Below are positions 50,690 to 60,361 of a stretch of 64,000 bases of DNA, in pieces (the stretch's first letter is position 1; the number at the start of each line of letters is the position of its first letter). The notes beneath the pieces were generated by a model. That model was not told where the DNA came from. It saw nothing but the letters and a program-made list of their open reading frames with translations, and did no database searches. Origin of the DNA: Syntrophobotulus glycolicus DSM 8271 (GTDB lineage: Bacteria > Bacillota > Desulfitobacteriia > Desulfitobacteriales > Syntrophobotulaceae). The stretch lies in assembly GCF_000190635.1 (NCBI RefSeq), contig NC_015172.1, forward strand, positions 1,798,001 through 1,862,000. The letters are read 5' to 3'. The translations under genes and the position numbers were made by a program.

Positions 50690-50763
50690 AAACACACCAC
50701 CTGTTCAAAATACAAACGATGATCCGCCAAGTTTTTCATGACGAACGATTAATCATTATACTC

Positions 50764-50776
50764 ATATCAATGATAT
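50764..50776. repeat. 13-nt perfect palindrome in the PstS-like gene promoter region
   Basis: ATATCA-A-TGATAT, upstream of a TATAAT-like -10 on the minus strand for the PstS-like gene. A short operator candidate. Confidence 0.3.
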
Positions 50777-50809
50777 ATTATTTCATATCTTGAACGCTAT
50801 CCACTGCCA

Positions 50810-50839
50810 GGAAAAGGAGAGGCCAAGCTCTCCTTTTCC
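50810..50839 (-). terminator. Hairpin at end of dnaJ-clpB operon
   Basis: A 12-bp stem GGAAAAGGAGAG/CTCTCCTTTTCC with 6-nt loop lies about 30 nt past the clpB stop. The T residues are inside the stem and no long T run follows, so termination is likely but not textbook. Confidence 0.65.
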
Positions 50840-50868
50840 CTATCACATCTTCATTCATTTAAGGCTTT

Positions 50869-53460
50869 CTAAATCGTCTTAAACACAAATTCATCTTTCT
50901 CATCAACATCCACCAGGATTTTAGCCCCGGCTAACGTATTCCCTTCCAGCAAAATCATGGCAATTCTATTCTGGATCCTCTGCTGAATCGCCCTTTTCAA
51001 AGGCCTTGCCCCATAAACCGGATCATAGCCTTCTTCAATCAATCTGTCGCGGGCCTTATCCGAAAGTTCCAGGTTAATGCCCCGTTCCCGCAGTCTGGCT
51101 TTGAGCTTTTCGAGCTGAATGTCAATAATCTGGGAAATGCTTTCTTTATCATGCGGGTCGAAAATGATGATTTCATCAACACGGTTAATAAATTCCGGAC
51201 GAAAGTATTTGCTTAGCTCCGTATTCACAGTGCTGCGAAGCCGTTGAGGGTCCTTGATTGAGCCGCCCAATTCTCTGATGGCTGAGCTGGCAATATTGCT
51301 GGTCATAATGATGACTGAATTTTTGAAATTGACAACGCGTCCCTGTCCATCGGTCAGTCTGCCGTCATCAAGCAGCTGCAGAAGAATATTAAAGACTTCG
51401 TGATGAGCTTTTTCGATTTCATCCAGCAGGATGACACTATAGGGTTTACGGCGGACTGCTTCGGTCAGCTGGCCGCCCTCTTCATATCCGACATATCCGG
51501 GAGGGGCCCCGACCAGTCTGGATACCGCGTGTTTTTCCATATATTCGGACATATCTATTCGGATCAAAGCTTGCTCATCATCAAATAAGAATTCCGCCAG
51601 AGCTTTGGCCAGCTCTGTCTTCCCTACTCCGGTCGGACCAAGGAAGAGGAATGAGCCTAAAGGCCTGTTGGGATCATGAAGTCCTGTACGGGCCCGGCGG
51701 ATGCCGTCTGAGACGGCTTTCACCGCCTGTTCCTGGCCAATCACCCTGCGATGCAGGTTTTCTTCCATCTGGAGCAGTTTGGCGGTTTCACTTTCCAAAA
51801 GCTTGGTCACTGGGATATTTGTCCACTTGGCAATGATTTCCGCAATGTCGCTGTCCGTAACCTCTTGCTTGAGCAATGGATTGTCTTTTTCATTCACTTG
51901 CTCCTGAATGGCGGTTAATTCTTTCTCCAGCTTCGGCAGAACACCGTATTGGAGTTCAGCCGCTCTGTTATAGTCATAACGAATCTGGGCCTGCTCCATT
52001 TCAAGTCGTATTCTGTCGATATCTTCTTTCAGTTTTTGAATTTTACCGATTTTCTCCCTTTCCCCGGAAAGCTTGACCTCGAGCAGATTGCGTTTTTCCT
52101 GGAGGTTGGCCAGTTCCTTTTCAATATTGTCCAGTCTCTCCTTGCTGGCCTGGTCTTTTTCTTTTTTGAGAGCCTCTTTTTCAATCTCCAGCTGCATCAT
52201 CCGGCGCTTCAGGTCATCCAATTCCTGGGGTTCGCTGGTGATTTCCATGCGAAGCCTGGCAGCGGCCTCATCCATCAGGTCGATGGCTTTGTCCGGTAAA
52301 AACCGGTCACTGATATAGCGGTCGGAAAGCGTGCTGGCGGCAATAATCGCGCTGTCGGCAATTCTTACACCATGGTGAGTTTCGTATCTTTCCTTAAGCC
52401 CGCGAAGGATGGAGATCGTATCCTCGACACTGGGCGGTGATACGATTACTGTCTGAAAACGCCTCTCCAGGGCCGCGTCTTTTTCAATATGCTTACGGTA
52501 TTCATCTAAAGTGGTTGCCCCGACCAGCCTCAGCTCTCCGCGGGCCAGCATAGGCTTCAGCATATTGCCGGCATCCATGGCCCCTTCGGCTGCCCCTGCT
52601 CCCACCACTGTATGCAGTTCATCAATGAACAAGATGACATTTTCCTTTTCCTGTACTTCTTTAAGCACCGCTTTAAGCCTTTCCTCAAACTCACCGCGGT
52701 ATTTGGCCCCGGCGATCAAAGCGCCCATATCCAAGGAAATCACATCTTTGTTTTTGATCGATTCCGGAACATCGCCCCGGACAATTCTTTGAGCGAGGCC
52801 CTCCACAATAGCGGTTTTCCCTACTCCCGGTTCACCGATCAGAACAGGGTTGTTTTTGGTGCGGCGGGAGAGAATCTGAATGACCCTTCTGATCTCATCA
52901 TCCCTGCCGATGACGGGATCAAGCTTGCCGCGCCGGGCCCAGGTGACCAGGTTGCGGCCGTACTGCTCCAAAGCGGCATACGTGCTTTCCGGGTTTTGAC
53001 CGGTGACCCTCTGTGATCCCCTGATTTCTTTGAGGACACCCAGGAGAACCTCACGGGTAATTCCGGCTTTTTTAAGAATTTTTTCCGCGTCGCCCTGAGC
53101 CTTGGCTAAAATAGCTAAAAGAAGGTGTTCTGTGCTGACATATTCATCACCAAACGGTTCCATTTCATCATGGGCCGCCACAATGACTGTGCGTGTTCTT
53201 TGAGAATACATGATTTGCGCGGCGCTGCCGGTGATGCTGGGAAGCTTGTTTAGGCCGGCTTTTACCTCGGCGATAACAGACTGAGCAGAGATATTCAGCT
53301 TTTGCAGGATCTGCGGAACTACGCCTTCTTCCTGCTCCAGCAGGGCAAGGAGTAAGTGTTCAGGTTCAATCAGGCTGTTTTTTCTCTGCTCGGCCAGATT
53401 ATTGGCCTGGATCATTGCCTCTTGTGATTTCTGGGTTAATCTGTTGGTATCAAACGCCAT
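50869..53460 (-). CDS. clpB: ATP-dependent chaperone ClpB
   Basis: Hexameric disaggregase that works with DnaK/DnaJ to resolve protein aggregates. The 863-residue protein has a Clp_N domain, first AAA+ ([32 protein letters not shown]), a middle coiled coil (about 395-520, [20 protein letters not shown]) and a second AAA+ ([31 protein letters not shown]). The ATG at 53460 has AAGGAGG upstream. It follows the dnaJ-like gene by 39 nt in one transcript from a CtsR-type promoter. Confidence 0.97.
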   Translation of the reverse strand: MAFDTNRLTQKSQEAMIQANNLAEQRKNSLIEPEHLLLALLEQEEGVVPQILQKLNISAQSVIAEVKAGLNKLPSITGSAAQIMYSQRTRTVIVAAHDEMEPFGDEYVSTEHLLLAILAKAQGDAEKILKKAGITREVLLGVLKEIRGSQRVTGQNPESTYAALEQYGRNLVTWARRGKLDPVIGRDDEIRRVIQILSRRTKNNPVLIGEPGVGKTAIVEGLAQRIVRGDVPESIKNKDVISLDMGALIAGAKYRGEFEERLKAVLKEVQEKENVILFIDELHTVVGAGAAEGAMDAGNMLKPMLARGELRLVGATTLDEYRKHIEKDAALERRFQTVIVSPPSVEDTISILRGLKERYETHHGVRIADSAIIAASTLSDRYISDRFLPDKAIDLMDEAAARLRMEITSEPQELDDLKRRMMQLEIEKEALKKEKDQASKERLDNIEKELANLQEKRNLLEVKLSGEREKIGKIQKLKEDIDRIRLEMEQAQIRYDYNRAAELQYGVLPKLEKELTAIQEQVNEKDNPLLKQEVTDSDIAEIIAKWTNIPVTKLLESETAKLLQMEENLHRRVIGQEQAVKAVSDGIRRARTGLHDPNRPLGSFLFLGPTGVGKTELAKALAEFLFDDEQALIRIDMSEYMEKHAVSRLVGAPPGYVGYEEGGQLTEAVRRKPYSVILLDEIEKAHHEVFNILLQLLDDGRLTDGQGRVVNFKNSVIIMTSNIASSAIRELGGSIKDPQRLRSTVNTELSKYFRPEFINRVDEIIIFDPHDKESISQIIDIQLEKLKARLRERGINLELSDKARDRLIEEGYDPVYGARPLKRAIQQRIQNRIAMILLEGNTLAGAKILVDVDEKDEFVFKTI

Positions 53461-53499
53461 CGTAATTCCTCCTTTGCAAATCAAATCATCATTTCTTTT

Positions 53500-54453
53500 T
53501 TATTGATTGTGATACTTGGCATATAGTTCTCTCAACGCTTCGATTTCCCCTTCTGCCATTGTCTCAGGCAAAACTATGGCAATTTTAAGATATAAATCTC
53601 CATGGTTTTTGGGATCTTTGAGAATCGGCATTCCTTTACCCTTCAGCCTGATGCTTTTTCCGTTCTGAGTATTGGCGGGCAAATTGAATTTCACTTCACC
53701 ATTAATCGTCTTTACTTTGATTTCTCCGCCCAGTACGGCTGTATAAAAATCAACCGGAACAGTCAGGCTCAAATCATCATTTTCTCTGATAAAGCTGGGA
53801 TGCGGAGCAATCCGGATCTTTAGAAAAAGGTCTCCTCTTTGCCCTCCGTTGACGCCTTCCTTCCCCTGTCCTGCCAACCTGATTTTAGAGTTATCCCGGA
53901 CGCCCGGAGGGACCTTGGCCTGAATCCTCCTGTTCGGACCGATATTGATCAGTCTGGTCGTGCCCTGAAAAGCTTCCTCCAATGAAATCTCTATCTCACC
54001 TTCCAGGTCGTTTCCTTTTCGTGAGCGGCGGCCCTGCTGTGCAGCCCCATAGGAGAAACCTTTTCCTCCCATACCGAAAATATTGGAGAAAAAGTCGGAA
54101 TATCCCCCGTATTCTCCAAACAGGTCGGAAAAATCTTCCGGGGACATTGTTCTGCTGTACGTTCCGCTATTGGGAGCGGCCTGCCATGCTCCCCAGTCAT
54201 AGCTGCCTCTGCCCCCCTGGTTCTGCCAGTGCTGGTAGTCCTGACGCAGCTCGTCGTACTTTTGCCGTTTGGCCGGATCACCTACAGCCTGATAAGCTTC
54301 ATTGACTTCTTTGAATTTTTCTTCAGACTTCTTGTCTCCGGGATTTTTATCGGGATGATATTTTTTGGCCAGTTCTTTATACTTCTTTTTGATCTCTTTT
54401 ATATCTGCTGTCGGAGCGACTCCTAAAACACTGTAATAATCTTTAAAATCCAT
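53500..54453 (-). CDS. DnaJ/CbpA-type co-chaperone without zinc finger
   Basis: A 317-residue J-domain protein: J domain (residues 1-70, with HPD in KKYHPDKNPGD), a Gly/Phe/Tyr-rich linker (about 85-145), and two C-terminal beta domains. No CxxCxGxG zinc finger is present, so it is a CbpA-type DnaJ. It stimulates Hsp70 and here is paired with ClpB. AAAGAGGTG precedes the ATG, and the operon promoter lies 78 nt upstream. Confidence 0.93.
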   Translation of the reverse strand: MDFKDYYSVLGVAPTADIKEIKKKYKELAKKYHPDKNPGDKKSEEKFKEVNEAYQAVGDPAKRQKYDELRQDYQHWQNQGGRGSYDWGAWQAAPNSGTYSRTMSPEDFSDLFGEYGGYSDFFSNIFGMGGKGFSYGAAQQGRRSRKGNDLEGEIEISLEEAFQGTTRLINIGPNRRIQAKVPPGVRDNSKIRLAGQGKEGVNGGQRGDLFLKIRIAPHPSFIRENDDLSLTVPVDFYTAVLGGEIKVKTINGEVKFNLPANTQNGKSIRLKGKGMPILKDPKNHGDLYLKIAIVLPETMAEGEIEALRELYAKYHNQ

Positions 54454-54530
54454 AAAAATAACACCTCTTTTTAAGTAAAATCATTGTTAGATTAACCATT
54501 CATAGCAATAATAACCAACTGGCTGCCTCT

Positions 54531-54570
54531 ATTATAAGACGAAAATTTTCAAAGGTCAATATTGGTCAAA
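54531..54570 (-). promoter_or_regulatory. Heat-shock promoter with CtsR-type direct repeat
   Basis: On the minus strand TTGACC (54554-54559), 17 nt and TATAAT (54531-54536) form a strong promoter. On the plus strand GGTCAAT-ATT-GGTCAAA (54554-54570) is a tandem heptad very close to the CtsR operator GGTCAAA-NAN-GGTCAAA and covers the -35 box. It would repress dnaJ-clpB outside stress. Confidence 0.8.
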
Positions 54571-54693
54571 TAATATTTTGTTATTCACTGACATTAAGAG
54601 CGGTGCCGGTATTCGTGAATAAATTTCTTGGATTCAGATGAAGAAGCTCTCTTTCGTCAAAAACTTCATGGATTTATCTATATCGAAAAGTTC

Positions 54694-54722
54694 TTGACAA
54701 TTTTTGAGTTTCTTTTTATATT
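54694..54722 (+). promoter_or_regulatory. Sigma-A promoter upstream of the acyltransferase gene
   Basis: Perfect TTGACA (54694-54699), 17 nt, TATATT (54717-54722) on the plus strand, 102 nt before the first start codon. The stretch between the dnaJ promoter (54570) and this promoter holds no gene. Confidence 0.7.
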
Positions 54723-54771
54723 TTAACTTTTTTGTAACCATTTTTAAGTCTTTTGTAAAGCTATTTGTAAC
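54721..54771 (+). promoter_or_regulatory. Five direct repeats TT(G/T)TAA spaced about 11 bp
   Basis: TTTTAAC at 54721, TTGTAAC at 54732, TTTTAAG at 54742, TTGTAAA at 54753 and TTGTAAC at 54765 repeat with starts 11, 10, 11 and 12 bp apart, about one helical turn, so all on one DNA face. OmpR/PhoP-type response regulators bind such arrays. A TTGTAA-16-TATCTT second promoter (54765-54792) could be activated from it. Confidence 0.55.
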
Positions 54772-54823
54772 AAAAATTGGTATCTTTATCTTAGGATGTC
54801 CTAATTTTTACTGAAGAAGGGGA

Positions 54824-56728
54824 ATGATCGTGATGCTGAAAGAAAAAGAACAAAAACGGAATACATACATTCCCGGCTTGGATGGACTGCGGGCAATAGC
54901 TGTTTTGGCGGTGATTGCCTATCATTTGAACTTCAAATGGGCCTCGGGAGGGCTTTTGGGGGTCTGTTTGTTCTTTGTTTTATCAGGCTATCTGATTACC
55001 GATCTCCTGGTCAGCCAGTGGAATTTGTCGGCGCGGATCGATTTTAAGGATTTTTTCCAGCGGCGTGCTCGCCGGCTGCTGCCGGCCTTACTGGTCATGC
55101 TGGCAGGAACTGTGATTTGGACTGTCCTGCTGAATCCCGCCCGTTTAGATTCCCTCAAAGGGGATATTCTGGCCGCCGTTTTTTACCTGAATAATTGGTG
55201 GTTAATTTTTCACGATGTTTCCTACTTTGCCAGCTTCGGTCCTCCTTCCCCTCTGGGCCATTTGTGGTCTTTGGCTGTAGAAGGGCAATTCTACCTGGTT
55301 TGGCCGGTATTGTTAGGGCTGGGGCTGCGTTACCTGCCGCGCAGAGGCTGGCTGGTTGTCCTGACTTTGGCTGGGATTTTGGCTTCAGGTATAGCGATGG
55401 CCCTGCTTTATCAGCCCGGTACGGATCCCAGCCGGGTCTATTATGGTACGGATACAAGAGTTTCGGCCCTGCTGATCGGAGCAATACTGGCTCTTGCCCT
55501 GCCGCGGCAGAAATTATCCCTTACCCTGCCATCCAGAGACCGTTTGCTTCTGGATCTGGTTGGAGCAGCCGCGTTGATTGCTGTTCTGCTGATGATCTGG
55601 CAAACGAACGAATATGATTCTTTCCTTTATCGTGGCGGACTGCTGTTATTTTCCCTGATCTCAGCCGTCTTGATCGCCGTCCTCGCCCATCCTGCCGGCC
55701 GTCTGGCCAAACTGTTGGGGAAACAGCCCCTGCGGTGGCTTGGTGTTCGTTCTTACGCGATTTATTTATGGCATTATCCTGTTATTCTCTTAACAAGCCC
55801 TTCTGTAAATACCGGGGGGCTGGATATGATGCTGGTTTTGAAGCAATTGGCGGCCATAATCATTTTGGCTGAATTATCCTGGCAGCTGATTGAAAAGCCG
55901 GTCCGCTTTCGGGCTGAACAAAGGCAGCCCGGGAAATTTCCTGATCTGAAATACAGGCTGAGATCCTTGGGCCGCAGTATGCGCTTTGCCTTAGCGTTTT
56001 ATTTTCTGGGGTTATCTGTTCTCACCATAGCAGGAGTAACGTGTTTAAAGACAAAGGACCTGGATACTGTCTTATCCATAATTGGTGTTTCTTCAGCCCC
56101 GGAAATCAAGACCGCAGAACAAATTGATTTTGCTTCTGCCTCATCGTCGATGGCTGTCCTCAATCTGCCGGCGGCAAAGCCTAAACCTGAGCCTGAAGCA
56201 GAGTCTGAGTCAAAACCCGAAGCGGCACAGCCTCCGGTCTCACCCCCAAAAACCGGCTCAGGCCAAGGTGTGATCATTATCGGCGATTCGGTAATAGCCG
56301 GTGCCAAATCCGCCCTGGAAGAACGCTTACCGGGCATTGAAATTGACGCCCAGATTGGACGCCAGATGGATGAAGCAGTAGGTTTAGTCAACAGGCTGAA
56401 AACACAAAGCTTATTAGGTGAACGGGTTATTATTGAGCTGGGGACCAACGGGCCGTTCAGCCAGGTGCAATTGAGAGACCTGCTGGATTCCTTGGGTCAG
56501 GTCAAGCAGATTATTCTGGTCAATACCCGTGTTCCGCGTCCCTGGCAAGATGAGGTCAATGAAACACTGGAACGAGCTGCCGTTTCCTATCCCGGGACTA
56601 AGCTTGTAGACTGGTATTTGGCGAGCACCGGTCATCATGAGTATTTTTACGAGGATGGTGTCCATCTTACTCCAAAAGGTATTGAAGTATATTGCCAGCT
56701 TTTGCAGAACGCCCTTACTCCCCTGTAA
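54824..56728 (+). CDS. OatA-like membrane acyltransferase with SGNH domain
   Basis: A 634-residue O-acyltransferase. The N-terminal acyltransferase_3 domain (ten or more helices, residues about 15-360; GLDGLRAIAVLAVIAYH, YLWHYPVILL) passes acyl groups across the membrane. After a linker (about 430-475, acidic, E/S/P-rich) comes a SGNH esterase-fold domain with VIIIGDSVIAGAKSALEE (Ser), IELGTNGPF (Asn) and EDGVHLTPKG (Asp-His). This is the layout of OatA, which O-acetylates peptidoglycan. Start: ATG 54824, GTG 54830 or ATG 54833, all next to AAGGGG; the last two are better spaced. Confidence 0.9.
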   Translation: MIVMLKEKEQKRNTYIPGLDGLRAIAVLAVIAYHLNFKWASGGLLGVCLFFVLSGYLITDLLVSQWNLSARIDFKDFFQRRARRLLPALLVMLAGTVIWTVLLNPARLDSLKGDILAAVFYLNNWWLIFHDVSYFASFGPPSPLGHLWSLAVEGQFYLVWPVLLGLGLRYLPRRGWLVVLTLAGILASGIAMALLYQPGTDPSRVYYGTDTRVSALLIGAILALALPRQKLSLTLPSRDRLLLDLVGAAALIAVLLMIWQTNEYDSFLYRGGLLLFSLISAVLIAVLAHPAGRLAKLLGKQPLRWLGVRSYAIYLWHYPVILLTSPSVNTGGLDMMLVLKQLAAIIILAELSWQLIEKPVRFRAEQRQPGKFPDLKYRLRSLGRSMRFALAFYFLGLSVLTIAGVTCLKTKDLDTVLSIIGVSSAPEIKTAEQIDFASASSSMAVLNLPAAKPKPEPEAESESKPEAAQPPVSPPKTGSGQGVIIIGDSVIAGAKSALEERLPGIEIDAQIGRQMDEAVGLVNRLKTQSLLGERVIIELGTNGPFSQVQLRDLLDSLGQVKQIILVNTRVPRPWQDEVNETLERAAVSYPGTKLVDWYLASTGHHEYFYEDGVHLTPKGIEVYCQLLQNALTPL

Positions 56729-56823
56729 GTAATAATTGAAACAGAGGACTATCCTAAATCTCCCGAGTTGGTTTAAAATAAAAGAAGATATCAGCTTTGA
56801 ATTACCGATGCGGAGTGATTGAA

Positions 56824-57522
56824 TTGAACAGAAAAAAGATAAAAATCCTGGTCGTTGAAGATGAGGAATCGATCCGGCGTTTTATTACCCTTAACTTGAA
56901 CGCGGCCGGCTATCTGGTGAGTGAAGCCGTTTCCGGAGAGGAGGCCCTCGACAAGCTTAAAATGCTTGATCCTGATATTGTCGTACTGGATATCATGCTG
57001 CCCGGTATCGACGGGTTTGAAGTTTGTCAGCATATTTGCGCCACTATGCCGGAAACCAGGGTCATTATGCTGACGGCCAGAGGACAGGATACGGATAAAA
57101 TCCTGGGCTTGGAGCTCGGAGCAGACGATTATATTGTCAAACCGTTTAACCCTATAGAATTGACGGCCCGGATCAAAGCGGTTCTGCGGCGCAGGAACGG
57201 ACCGAAAGAGACAAAGCAAGTCCTGAACTGCGGAAAATTGTGTTTGGATATCACGGCTAATAAATTATTCAAAGATGAACTTGAAATTGAATTAACACCC
57301 AATGAATTTGCCTTACTGAAATTTTTTATGGAAAACCAGGGAAAAGCCCTTAAACGGTATGAAATCTTAAATGCTGTCTGGGGTGAGAACTATTTCGGGG
57401 ATACAAAAACCCTGGATGTCCATATCAGGCGGTTACGGGAAAAAATAGAGGATCACCCTTCCTATCCGGATTATATTAAAACCGTATGGGGTTCCGGATA
57501 CAGATGGCAGCAGGAGTCTTAA
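56824..57522 (+). CDS. OmpR/PhoB-family response regulator
   Basis: A 232-residue regulator. Receiver: KILVVEDEESIRRF (acidic pair), PDIVVLDIMLPGIDG (phospho-Asp), VIMLTARGQDTDK and IVKPFNPIEL (Lys). C-terminal winged helix: LTPNEFALLKFFMEN, VWGENYFGDTKTLDVHIRRLREKI. Start is TTG 56824 with GGAGTG 6 nt upstream; the frame begins nine codons earlier. Its stop is directly followed by the kinase start. It may control the repeats upstream of the acyltransferase gene; this is inference. Confidence 0.95.
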   Translation: MNRKKIKILVVEDEESIRRFITLNLNAAGYLVSEAVSGEEALDKLKMLDPDIVVLDIMLPGIDGFEVCQHICATMPETRVIMLTARGQDTDKILGLELGADDYIVKPFNPIELTARIKAVLRRRNGPKETKQVLNCGKLCLDITANKLFKDELEIELTPNEFALLKFFMENQGKALKRYEILNAVWGENYFGDTKTLDVHIRRLREKIEDHPSYPDYIKTVWGSGYRWQQES

Positions 57523-58917
57523 ATGAGAGGGATTAGAGCAAGACTGACCGTCAATTTCATGATCGTGATTATGATTACCGTAACAATCCTTGAGATCCTT
57601 CTTATTTATGCTGTCCGGCAAAATTACTATGCCAGCCTGAGGAGCAGCCTGACAAGCCAAATCAAAATCTCTGCGGACCTATATGCGAAGTATTTTTCAG
57701 ATACGTCTCTCCAGGAAAACATTCTTTACAATGTGGACGCTTTTTGGAATCAAAGTAATGCCGAAGTGGAAATTGTCGATAAAGACGGCAAGATTGTTAT
57801 GGATTCACTGGGGGTCATTCAACAGGATCTGGTGGCGGCTGATGATATCAGTGAAGCTTTGGAGGGAAGACTGGGCGAATGGATTGGAATGTTTAACGGT
57901 CAAAAGGTGATGAGTGTCGCCTATCCATTAAAATCCAATAATGAAATCGTAGGAGCATTACGCTTTATTGCCTCATTGAGTACTGTTGATCAGGATATCC
58001 AAAATACGGCGAAAATCTTTATCTCCATTGGCCTTCTGGTGATCTTCATTGCAGGCTTAATCAGCATTTTTTTAGCAAATACCATTATTGTGCCGCTAAA
58101 AGAAGTGACAAAAGCCGCTCAGGAAATTGCTGCGGGCAATTTTAAAGCAAGAAGCAGAAAAACCCATGAAGATGAAATCGGTAAGCTTTCCGATACCTTA
58201 AATTATATGGCTGATGAAATCGTGAAAAAAGAACAGTTAAAGAACGACTTTATTTCATCAGTTTCCCATGAGCTGCGAACCCCGCTCACTTCAATTATGG
58301 GTTGGGCGATTACTTTGCAAAATGAACAATTTCAACAAAAAGATATGCTCAAAGACGGCTTAAATATCATTGCCAAAGAAAGTGAACGCCTGACCCACAT
58401 GGTTGAGGAATTATTGGATTTCTCCAAATTTGTTTCCGGTCGGATCAAGCTGCATAATGAGCCGATCCATATTGTTCATCTGATGGAACACATCCACAAA
58501 CAATTGACCCCTCGCGCCGTGCGGGAAAATATTAATTTTTCTCTTTGCTGTCCGGAGGATCTGCCTTGTCTGGTTTCTGACATCAACCGTCTGAAACAAC
58601 TGTTCATCAATATCCTGGATAATGCTTTCAATTTTACCCCTGCAGGCGGGAGCATTATGTTGAAAGCAGAGAACTTCGACAAAGAAATTCGCTTTACCAT
58701 TTCGGACAGTGGTTGTGGAATAAGTACTGAGGAATTGCCTATGGTGAAAGAAAAGTTTTATAAGGGAAAAAGCTCCCGCTCCAAAAACGGCATTGGCCTG
58801 TCCATCTGTGAAGAAATCGTGGTTCTGATGAAGGGTCAATTAGAGATAAATAGTGAGCTTGATCAAGGAACAACTGTACGAATTACCTTACCCCAAGGGG
58901 AGGTTTTGAATGAGTAG
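57523..58917 (+). CDS. Membrane sensor histidine kinase (PhoR/ResE/WalK type)
   Basis: A 464-residue kinase with two membrane helices (about 9-31 and 163-188) enclosing an extracytoplasmic sensor domain of about 130 residues, a HAMP domain (NTIIVPLKEVTKAAQEIAAG), HisKA with His249 in FISSVSHELRTPLTSIMG, and HATPase_c with NAFNFTPAGG, TISDSGCGIS and KNGIGLSICEE. It starts at the base after the regulator stop. Its stop overlaps the lipoprotein start by 8 nt, so a three-gene unit is formed. Confidence 0.94.
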   Translation: MRGIRARLTVNFMIVIMITVTILEILLIYAVRQNYYASLRSSLTSQIKISADLYAKYFSDTSLQENILYNVDAFWNQSNAEVEIVDKDGKIVMDSLGVIQQDLVAADDISEALEGRLGEWIGMFNGQKVMSVAYPLKSNNEIVGALRFIASLSTVDQDIQNTAKIFISIGLLVIFIAGLISIFLANTIIVPLKEVTKAAQEIAAGNFKARSRKTHEDEIGKLSDTLNYMADEIVKKEQLKNDFISSVSHELRTPLTSIMGWAITLQNEQFQQKDMLKDGLNIIAKESERLTHMVEELLDFSKFVSGRIKLHNEPIHIVHLMEHIHKQLTPRAVRENINFSLCCPEDLPCLVSDINRLKQLFINILDNAFNFTPAGGSIMLKAENFDKEIRFTISDSGCGISTEELPMVKEKFYKGKSSRSKNGIGLSICEEIVVLMKGQLEINSELDQGTTVRITLPQGEVLNE

Positions 58918-60334
58918 GATTTTAAAGTTTTTGCTGATCACATTTTTGCTCTTTTTGCTTACCGGCTGTTCCGATCTTTCCTGGACAACAGCCGGTAAGA
59001 TCATGCCTCCGGTTAATGAGGTCTGTCCTTTGGAAGGAAAGTGGGCGGTCCTTGAGGATCTGGACAACGGCAAACCCCTGCAAAAGGATGAGCAGCAAAA
59101 GATTGAGAATATCGCCCAATTTACCAGGGAATTCACTATGATTAAGGGTTCTTTATGGGAGCATCCCACTTATAAACTGAAAAAGGTCAATGCGGCGGAT
59201 TATTTCAAGACAAAGTCCTTAAATTCAATCAACAGCCTGGTGCCGGTCCAAGAAGTTACCGTCATCACCGTCTCAACTTCCGATGGGAATTTTCTGGGGG
59301 AATTTATGAAAGTCAATGAGATCAAAATCATCGCTTTTGTGCAAAATCAGGCGTTTTTGATGGAGAAGATTTTGGATCAGGCGGATTCTTCTTTAGTTCC
59401 AATAAATCGTGATACTGTCCGGCTGAACAGTCGGGGTCAAACAGAAATTTCCGGTGTTTTGCTGGGACTGAGAACACCTCAAGACAAAGGTTTTACGTAT
59501 CAAACACTATGGCTGGCAGCTGATAATAAGAAACTTCACCAGGTGTTGACTCTTGACAGTATCTTTTTTCCGCGCAACAGCGGCTTTTGGAAACTGGAAG
59601 CGGGCCAAAGTGAGACGACTCAAAATGAGGCTTTAAGCGCTTATGATGTTTCCAATAAACAAAAAGACCAAATTCAAACGGAGAATAGAATTGTGAACTA
59701 TATCGGTAATGATTATGCTGTAATTGAAAGCAATGTTAAGGGGATCAGTCAATTACAGGTTTTACCGGTAGATAAGCTCTCCTCGCCGACAGGTCTTAAG
59801 GTCTCCGATTTTTTTGGCGACAGCGACTTAACCGCTTATCATAACGCCCGGGACAAGACACGCCGGGATATTCTTAAAAACGGGGTTGCCATAATCAACG
59901 AAAGCCATTTCGAGGAGAATTTCGGGCTGGCCCGTAAAAACGGACATTGGTATCTTCACGGGAGACTGAACTATCTGGATGGAATGCAACCCAAATTTTT
60001 AGATTTTAACGTAAATGTGATTCCCCCCAAAGAATTGATTTATTATGACACCTTGTGTTTAAACTGGCAAAGTATTAAAGACCGTATTCCCGACGCGGCA
60101 GATGCTTTCACTTCTCCGAGCCAGGATATTGCTCTTGTTTTGACCAAAAATACGCTCTATGTCTATGGTCTCAGTATGGGGCAGCTGGATAACGAACCTT
60201 TGATCAAAATCAAACTTCGGGAAGGGCAAACTGTGATTATGGCGGAATGGGCCACAGGCTCTTATGTTGACAATTGGGAAAAAGCCTTTCTTTCCAACGG
60301 GGCCCAGGTGTTTACCGGCGCAAACCCCGGATGA
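58910..60334 (+). CDS. Lipoprotein of unknown function, coupled to the two-component system
   Basis: A 474-residue exported protein with signal peptide and lipobox LLTGC (Cys20) so attached to the membrane outer face. The mature part is mostly beta with repeats such as KVNAADYFKTKSLNSINSL and DKTRRDILKNGVAIINESHFEENF-type segments; no family recognised. Its start overlaps the kinase stop by 8 nt, an arrangement common for accessory sensors of membrane kinases. A role as signal-modulating partner is inference. A coding frame of this length with normal composition leaves little doubt that the gene is real. Confidence 0.8.
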   Translation: MSRILKFLLITFLLFLLTGCSDLSWTTAGKIMPPVNEVCPLEGKWAVLEDLDNGKPLQKDEQQKIENIAQFTREFTMIKGSLWEHPTYKLKKVNAADYFKTKSLNSINSLVPVQEVTVITVSTSDGNFLGEFMKVNEIKIIAFVQNQAFLMEKILDQADSSLVPINRDTVRLNSRGQTEISGVLLGLRTPQDKGFTYQTLWLAADNKKLHQVLTLDSIFFPRNSGFWKLEAGQSETTQNEALSAYDVSNKQKDQIQTENRIVNYIGNDYAVIESNVKGISQLQVLPVDKLSSPTGLKVSDFFGDSDLTAYHNARDKTRRDILKNGVAIINESHFEENFGLARKNGHWYLHGRLNYLDGMQPKFLDFNVNVIPPKELIYYDTLCLNWQSIKDRIPDAADAFTSPSQDIALVLTKNTLYVYGLSMGQLDNEPLIKIKLREGQTVIMAEWATGSYVDNWEKAFLSNGAQVFTGANPG

Positions 60335-60361
60335 CCTTTTCGGCTCCTCTCGGGGAAAAAT

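Noticed and set aside
54721-54771. Direct repeats as a CRISPR or satellite
   Set aside because: Units are only about 7 bases with variable spacers of 3-5 nt and no conserved spacer size. The helical phase suggests protein binding sites.
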